Assembly: GCA_002416505.1 (NCBI GenBank)
Contig: DIAM01000003.1
Span: 1-43,212 of the forward strand
Direction: 5' to 3'
Length of the DNA: 43,212 nucleotides
Source of the DNA: Gammaproteobacteria bacterium UBA5078
GTDB lineage: Bacteria; Pseudomonadota; Gammaproteobacteria; Pseudomonadales; Pseudohongiellaceae
Positions within the stretch are counted from its first letter, which is position 1, and every line of letters begins with the position of its first letter. The translations under genes and the position numbers were made by a program. Shown here in pieces: positions 41,701 to 43,212 of this stretch. The notes below the pieces were generated by a model. That model saw nothing but the letters and a program-made list of their open reading frames with translations, had not been told where the DNA came from and searched no databases.

Positions 41701-43212
41701 TCAGCTCTACTGGCGCTTACACGTACACGGTCGATAATAGTAATGCAACGGTACAGGCTCTTCGAAGTAGTAGTGTGTCGTTAACGGAAAACTTTGTCTA
41801 TTCGATCAAGAACACGGCTAACCTAGTTGACTCTTCCACCCTAACTGTGACAATTCAGGGGGCTAATGATACTCCTGTTGCAACCAACGACTCCGCCACC
41901 GCGATTGAAACTAGTGGTAATTTCAACGCGATAGCTGGATTTAACCCCAGTGGTAACGTATTGAGAAATGATCCAGATGTGGATGATGCCGCCTCGGAGT
42001 TGGTAGTAGCTTCAGTTCGAACAGGGAGCGTTGAAGGATCAGGCACAATTGGCACGTTGGGTGCGTCATTATCTGGTGCTTATGGATCCTTGACCCTTAA
42101 CGCCAACGGTGGCTGGACATATACTCTAGATAACAGCAACGCTTCGGTCGAGGCGCTAGCTAGTGGTGGGTCGCTGACTGATAGCTTTAATTACACGCTA
42201 GGAGATCGCTCAGGTGCAGGTCTGACTGATATTGGCGTATTGAATGTCACCATTCAAGGCGAAGATGACACGGCAATTCCATCCGTTAATTCTGTGTTTA
42301 TCAATGAGGCATCGCCCTATGCGGTATTCACGGTTTCCGGTATCGCCGGTGTTACGGTCAATCTTGCCATCAGCTCCACGGAAGGCTTGACCAGTTCTGA
42401 CGTCGCCGCGACCCTGGGTGCTGATCTGAGTAACCAGATTGAATATTTTAATGGTACCACCTGGACAAACTACACTGGGGCGGCCGTCGCAATTCCATCA
42501 GGCGATAAGTTATTAGTGCGTATGGTTGTCACTCAGGACAATGTGCACGAAGGCAATGAATCATTCTCACTGACAGCGAGCATAGGCAGCGGTTCCAGCG
42601 CTGGCGTAGCCTCCATTAACGATGAAGGGGCAGGCGATGTCTTCCTGGCGAGCAACAATACAGGTACTGCCAATCAGTCTGGTGACAGTGGTTATCCAAC
42701 GCTGGATGACGACAGGCTTACGATCAGTGTTAGCAGTCCAACGGTATCCGAAAGTGCAATTGCTCAGTTCACTGTAAGTATCAACAAAACTTCCACCACA
42801 AATATCAGCTTTACGCCTGTATTAAGCAATGGCTCGGCCACGCTTGGAACCGACACAGCAGCAGCTAGCACCTTGGAAGTTTCCACAAATGGTGGAAGCT
42901 CATGGAGTACTGTTAGCGGAGCAGCTGTGACCATTGCGGCTGGCCAGTCCTCTATATTGCTGCGTCTCGCCACGGTGTCCGATTCAACAGCAGAGCTTGA
43001 TGAAACATTTTCGCTCTCAACAGGGTACATTGTTGGAACGGTGACTAATCAAACTGGAGCAAGTGGCACTGCAACGATTATTAATAATGCTTCTCCCACT
43101 TTCAGTGGTAATGACAGCGGCAGTGGTATTGAGGATGGCGGCGCCATCACCGGCACACTCAGTGCTACCGATGCCGATGGTCTGAGCGATGGCACCTACT
43201 TCACGGTCACGG
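38754..43212 (+). CDS. Giant LEPR-XLL / VCBS-repeat surface protein (partial)
   Basis: Open frame of at least 1486 codons with no stop before the right edge; RBS AAGG lies 8 bp before the ATG. The N-terminus has a LEPR-XLL-like motif LEQRFMFDGA (40-49). LLEEVGHALDQRL (267-279) resembles a metallopeptidase helix but with EEVGH instead of HExxH. VCBS domains cover about 486-612, 613-908 (with a long insertion), 913-1042 and 1043-1175, each ending like VTIQGANDxP. Calx-beta-like segments follow (about 1177-1400), then a further VCBS/cadherin-like domain opens. Such proteins are type I-secreted adhesins; the C-terminal secretion signal and RTX repeats would lie beyond the window. Third gene after the TolC-like and adaptor genes. 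Confidence 0.9.
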   Translation, partial: MKKGLKVVGQSTLLENADTPPFARKKSSLIVKSAPDLMALEQRFMFDGAAIGEAAATFDMAHSLADPMEPQATAHALERYFSWSDQSAAAQDRLLVAPAVVDKQESGTEYAGSTGHLTVQGEQPLIAQASELGESALASVEEVRHLSVEGIGTLTDYAAQESWSAALDQVNTLLRELPSHSDYLQLLQDVFGRAETDTALFAENVSALSNVLTRDGLGIALELRSNAELRGALAAYAVVGHTGTERIYVNADWVNMGFSSEFISRVLLEEVGHALDQRLNNGMDSSGDEGQLFSAKLTGGDVSKVGFATDDDHAALDIEGQLIGVERASFEFSNAYRVNTASTPAGVESSSHDYINTSLSIEFISAFTSDVNNANLFSGNDVLVNLKIDNVLYYGWISRPIKVGGVVKGFYFWTDNEFSSLELASANGNKDADASVADNNGFILVVDTAFFAGLGAAGAILNIGSSSDRVDSQLNAIITAAPTLLADTAIAVEAGGVSNIASGTNPSGNVLTNDTATGGGKIVAKIGTTAADLSVIASTTSANGTEVVGQYGTLKIGADGSYNYVVNNSSAAVQALRSASNTLTDTFTYQMTANGGVGGTSTLTVTIQGANDNPVASNDYGEAKESLRTDATAYASDDPLGSTAKGNVVTNDADVDAFAETKAVQLLGSTISATGTTNGATIFTFTGNLTSGSEKFSLKDVAWWEGPAGIDDGTYTAGGPIVGSGSVQLTVAGLVYDSPSNTTTVTLSNKAITSFTGVTIVGFSRSGTSGYQDKPFSTRSNAASTTVTLAPTAGVLAGMTVTGTGVPANTTVVSALYDSTGKATSVTLSAAVDLTSASLTFSSSAYDIRAGTYGTLQIFSNGDYTYTPFANNANLGAGQTGSDSFSYSVQDAGGASSTANLVITVSGSSASDPNALADTATAVEAGGANNGTAGTNPTGNLLSNDTTPAGSNTVTFARSSGVVSDTAIVSNTPIVGNYGTLTLSSTGAYTYTVDNSNATVQALRSSSVSLTENFVYSIKNTANLVDSSTLTVTIQGANDTPVATNDSATAIETSGNFNAIAGFNPSGNVLRNDPDVDDAASELVVASVRTGSVEGSGTIGTLGASLSGAYGSLTLNANGGWTYTLDNSNASVEALASGGSLTDSFNYTLGDRSGAGLTDIGVLNVTIQGEDDTAIPSVNSVFINEASPYAVFTVSGIAGVTVNLAISSTEGLTSSDVAATLGADLSNQIEYFNGTTWTNYTGAAVAIPSGDKLLVRMVVTQDNVHEGNESFSLTASIGSGSSAGVASINDEGAGDVFLASNNTGTANQSGDSGYPTLDDDRLTISVSSPTVSESAIAQFTVSINKTSTTNISFTPVLSNGSATLGTDTAAASTLEVSTNGGSSWSTVSGAAVTIAAGQSSILLRLATVSDSTAELDETFSLSTGYIVGTVTNQTGASGTATIINNASPTFSGNDSGSGIEDGGAITGTLSATDADGLSDGTYFTVT

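Noticed and set aside
39983..43030. Several antisense frames of 66-158 codons across the repeat protein
   Set aside because: They arise from the Thr/Ser/Ala-rich repeats on the sense strand, which is open throughout; their products are low-complexity mirrors.
29100..43212. Right attachment site (second copy of the ssrA 3' end)
   Set aside because: No sequence resembling GGGGTTCAAATCCCC followed by CGCCTCCACCA was found; it is probably outside the window or too diverged to see.
1..43212. CRISPR array
   Set aside because: No set of regularly spaced identical repeats with unique spacers was seen; the repeats present are REPs, iterons and VCBS codons.

Overview
The window is chromosomal DNA of a gammaproteobacterium, most likely a marine member of the Cellvibrionales/Pseudomonadales lineage (inference). 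The basis is the set of core clusters: tyrS beside an rRNA promoter region, M23 peptidase-anmK-erpA-bactofilin-argC, hemJ-thiD-thiE-hemL, grpE-dnaK-dnaJ, recN-fur-bamE, rnfH-ratA-smpB, and a proteobacterial tmRNA whose tag reads ANDDSYALAA.

Positions 1-29097 are core genome. The left edge holds a tandem rRNA promoter and a boxA firing leftwards out of the window. Then come tyrS, peptidoglycan genes (M23 peptidase, anmK), an Fe-S/cytoskeleton/arginine block, and a tetrapyrrole/thiamine run (hemJ, thiD, thiE, hemL). A PfkB kinase, the heat-shock operon with a sigma-32 promoter, recN, fur and bamE follow. After bamE are an inverted REP pair, a zinc-type TonB receptor with a His/Asp-rich loop and a small His/Cys membrane protein beside it, and an ArsA-like ATPase with a Cory-CC-star partner. 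The block ends with rnfH-ratA-NSS transporter, smpB and an Hsp70-like gene. smpB and ssrA are partners but are separated here by the Hsp70-like gene and an IS110-family (IS1111-type) element, whose subterminal inverted repeats and structured right end are visible.

Positions 29098 to about 36000 are a mobile island entered at the 3' end of ssrA. It carries a P4-type tyrosine integrase facing away from ssrA, then an opposing operon AlpA regulator - 25-codon ORF - primase/helicase - small terminase. This gene set matches a phage-inducible chromosomal island (phage satellite). Two pairs of 9-bp iterons (GGTAAAG core) bracket the primase gene. Upstream are an unrecognised 184-aa gene, fragments of a helix-turn-helix gene and possibly a recombinase, a ribbon-helix-helix regulator with a perfect inverted-repeat operator over its promoter, and a decayed brxA (BREX) gene. 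I could not find the right attachment site.

Positions 36383-43212 hold an operon of a TolC-family outer-membrane lipoprotein, a short periplasmic adaptor, and a giant LEPR-XLL/VCBS-repeat surface protein. The giant gene stays open from 38754 to the right edge (at least 1486 codons). The operon looks like a type I-like export and adhesion system; any ABC transporter must lie outside the window.
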